Shown in pieces: positions 13,888 through 15,426 of a DNA stretch of 15,426 bases. A program made the translations under genes and the position numbers. The notes below the pieces were generated by a model. It had not been told where the DNA came from. It searched no databases and was given only the letters and a program-made list of their open reading frames with translations. How positions within the stretch are numbered: the first letter of the stretch is position 1; each line of letters starts with the position of its first letter. This stretch comes from an uncultured Clostridia bacterium (GTDB taxonomy: Bacteria > Bacillota > Clostridia > Oscillospirales > Acutalibacteraceae), in NCBI GenBank assembly GCA_937919155.1, contig CALFPM010000201.1, positions 1-15,426 of the forward strand, given 5' to 3'.

Positions 13888-14969
13888 GCGGTTATCTCAC
13901 AATACATAACCTTTACCATCTTACAACAGGTCAGAGGGCATTCGTTATTGTTTGAGTGATAATATGCAACAAGGAAATAATCTTCGCCCTCAATTATTGC
14001 AGGGTAACAATAACCATTGTTCGGATCATCTTCAAGAGCATAGATACGGTCAAGGCTGAATGTTTCGCCGTCATCTTCACTTACTGCACACACAAGAGGT
14101 GTTCTGCCCCAGGTATTTCCGTCTGCATTTGATCGTGTTGTATAATTTGGAATGGGGTTGAAAACCGCAATTGTAAACTCCCCTGCCCGCTTCATAAGAA
14201 GCGGTGAATCGGGAGCCGAAAAAAATCTGTTGGGTGAAGGTTCGGTCCAAGTTTCACCGTTATCTTCTGAAAAACACTCAAACTGAAAGCCGAGGTCTGT
14301 TCTTGAAAAAGCTCTTAAAATGCCGTCTTCCTGTTCATAAACCGTAGTTTCCTGCAATCCCGTTTCACTTTTATCGGGGAACGGGATATCCTGCCTCTGT
14401 GCAATTTCGCGCCAGGTTTCACCGTCATCATCTGAGGCAAAAATGCATTTCAGACCGTGTTCAACTATTTTAATTTCACCGTCAATTAGCCTTGAATGAA
14501 AATTGGCAGGCAAAATTATTCTGCCGTTTTGCAGCCTTATTGCATGGTCATTTTCGATTACAAAATAGTTTTCATTATCGTCAATGAATTTTTTGGGGGT
14601 TGTAAAGGTTTTGCCCTCGTCTGCAGAGCGTGCAAAATAGGGAATTCCGCTTTCATTTTCCTTGGCTTTTCGCAAAAAAATCAAACCCACATCGCCGTTG
14701 TTCATTCTGATAAGTGACGGACACATATAATTCCTTGAATTTTCATCGTGAGCAAATATTATGCGCTCATCTGTCCAGGTTTCACCTTCGTCATATGATG
14801 TCATTGCCGCAATATCGGCAGAACATTCATCGTGCCAGTCATTGCCCGTAAATCTTGAATAAACAAACAAAATTGAATTGTCCTTTAAGCGCAGAAAAGT
14901 TCCTTCGCCGTTGCGGGGATTGCCTTTACTTACATTCAGAAGCAGAACTTCCCGTCCGATTTTTTTCAT
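13884..14969 (-). CDS. Sialidase-like Asp-box (BNR) protein
   Basis: A 361-residue beta-propeller protein. The start is the ATG at 14969 because GGAGG lies just upstream; a longer frame to 15008 would run into the sdaAA stop. Five Asp-boxes are visible: SYDEGETW (58-65), SADEGKTF (115-122), SDDDGETW (179-186), SEDNGETW (234-241) and SEDDGETF (297-304), the repeat typical of sialidases. The fold is clear, but the arginine triad, Tyr/Glu pair and RIP motif of true GH33 enzymes cannot be assigned by eye, so another exo-glycosidase activity is possible. There is no signal peptide, unlike secreted gut sialidases. It sits 11 bases after sdaAA and upstream of GH3 on the same strand. Confidence 0.82.
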   Translation of the reverse strand: MKKIGREVLLLNVSKGNPRNGEGTFLRLKDNSILFVYSRFTGNDWHDECSADIAAMTSYDEGETWTDERIIFAHDENSRNYMCPSLIRMNNGDVGLIFLRKAKENESGIPYFARSADEGKTFTTPKKFIDDNENYFVIENDHAIRLQNGRIILPANFHSRLIDGEIKIVEHGLKCIFASDDDGETWREIAQRQDIPFPDKSETGLQETTVYEQEDGILRAFSRTDLGFQFECFSEDNGETWTEPSPNRFFSAPDSPLLMKRAGEFTIAVFNPIPNYTTRSNADGNTWGRTPLVCAVSEDDGETFSLDRIYALEDDPNNGYCYPAIIEGEDYFLVAYYHSNNNECPLTCCKMVKVMYCEITA

Positions 14970-14980
14970 AAGACCTCCAA

Positions 14981-15169
14981 TTAATCGCAACTGCCGAAAA
15001 TCTTGCACTTAAGACTGCAACCTGTCGGAGTTGCCGCACATCCGCCGAGTGCTGTTTCACGCAATTCAACGGGAAGACCTCTGCCGACACGGTACATTGT
15101 ATCTGCCATTTCGCTGAAAGGAACAGCGGCTCTGATACCTGCGAGTGCCATTTCCGCACTTGTGAGAGC
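14981..15169 (-). CDS. sdaAA: L-serine dehydratase alpha subunit, C-terminal fragment
   Basis: Only the last 62 or so codons are present. The reading ALTSAEMALAGIRAAVPFSE, then MADTMYRVGRGLPVELRETA and LGGCAATPTGCSLKCKIFG, is the highly conserved C-terminus of the iron-sulfur L-serine ammonia-lyase alpha chain, which turns L-serine into pyruvate and ammonia. The similarity stops abruptly near 15169. Upstream bases on this strand are the antisense of a different gene (Kae1/TsaD-like). The stop TAA (14981-14983) is 11 bases from the sialidase-like ATG, suggesting one transcript. The gene is truncated by a rearrangement or assembly join. Confidence 0.82.
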   Translation of the reverse strand, partial: ALTSAEMALAGIRAAVPFSEMADTMYRVGRGLPVELRETALGGCAATPTGCSLKCKIFGSCD

Positions 15170-15426
15170 CGGAGAGGATGCAGGTAAAATAGCATACTTT
15201 ACGCTCGATTTCGTGGCGAAAAACGTAATTGCGCTTGCAGAAAACGCGCGTGCAGAAAAGCCGGAGCTGCCCATAATTTTTGCAGGCGGTGTTATGAGAA
15301 ACACGATAATACGCGAAAAGATATGCCAAAAGCTTAAAAACGTGCTTTTTGCGGACGTGGAGCTTTCCTCCGACAATGCCGTCGGAACGGCATATCTGGG
15401 GCTCGAAAAGCTTGCGGGAAGGAGAG
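15165..15426 (+). CDS. Kae1/TsaD-like (M22 family) protein, internal/C-terminal fragment
   Basis: The + strand frame from 15165 reads RAGEDAGKIAYFTLDFVAKN, later PIIFAGGVMRNTIIREKI and FADVELSSDNAVGTAYLGLE, and stays open to the window end. FAGGVMRN and SSDNAVG are hallmarks of the ASKHA-fold Kae1/TsaD/M22 family, probably the clostridial Kae1-like branch rather than true TsaD (uncertain). The 5' part of the gene is missing. Frequent GCG, CGC and CTG codons contrast with the GCA/GCT/CTT preference of the neighbouring genes, suggesting a different origin. It is joined head-to-head with the sdaAA fragment. Confidence 0.7.

Noticed and set aside
14970..15008. ATG at 15008 as start of the sialidase-like protein
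   Set aside because: It lies inside the sdaAA coding end with no ribosome site, whereas 14969 has a clear GGAGG at the right distance.
14981..15376. A single 131-residue minus-strand protein
   Set aside because: Only its last 62 or so residues match sdaAA. The first 65 are the antisense of the Kae1-like frame, so treating it as one gene would hide the junction.

Overview
The window looks like chromosome from an anaerobic gut or rumen Clostridia (Oscillospirales/Lachnospirales-like). The DNA is AT-rich with strong GGAGG ribosome sites and TTGACA/TATAAT promoters. The gene content is glycan-focused: a GPH-type sugar symporter, a Cys-type sulfatase, a GH43-like enzyme, a domain-swapped GH3 and an Asp-box sialidase-like protein, all apparently cytoplasmic. 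The taxonomic guess is inference only.

Left block (1-5480): a short-chain dehydrogenase/reductase with its own terminator; a minus-strand pair, transporter then sulfatase, coupled by a 4-base ATGA overlap; a divergent TetR-like regulator, with overlapping back-to-back promoters and a perfect 11-bp inverted repeat between them; and a small DUF3784-like membrane protein closed by a terminator. The simplest reading is import and desulfation of a sulfated sugar under local TetR-type control.

Middle block (about 5495-9515): a small or decayed integrative element beside a tRNA-Trp/tRNA-Met pair. It carries a small ICE-type protein, a RepA_N/DUF6017-type replication protein broken by an in-frame TAG, an excisionase and a tyrosine integrase. 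Its left flank is a gene-poor array of four units with a period of about 240 bp. In each unit a near-constant ~72-bp segment with an extended -10 promoter alternates with a 161-173 bp cassette. Each cassette is bounded by 17-19 bp palindromes, closely matched in two cassettes and diverged in the other two, and holds a dif-like dyad resembling the dyad between the integrase and tRNA-Trp. This array is the most unusual structure in the window, and I do not recognise it as a described system.

Right block (9523-15426): tRNA-Trp and tRNA-Met (minus strand, good promoter), a GH43-like glycosidase, a YcxB-like membrane protein, a strong bidirectional terminator, then minus-strand GH3 and sialidase-like genes. 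The sialidase-like gene lies 11 bases downstream of the 3' end of an L-serine dehydratase alpha gene (sdaAA). At about 15165-15172 the sdaAA reading stops abruptly and the 3' part of an unrelated Kae1/TsaD-like gene begins on the opposite strand. Both genes lack their 5' parts at the same point, so this is a rearrangement or an assembly chimera.
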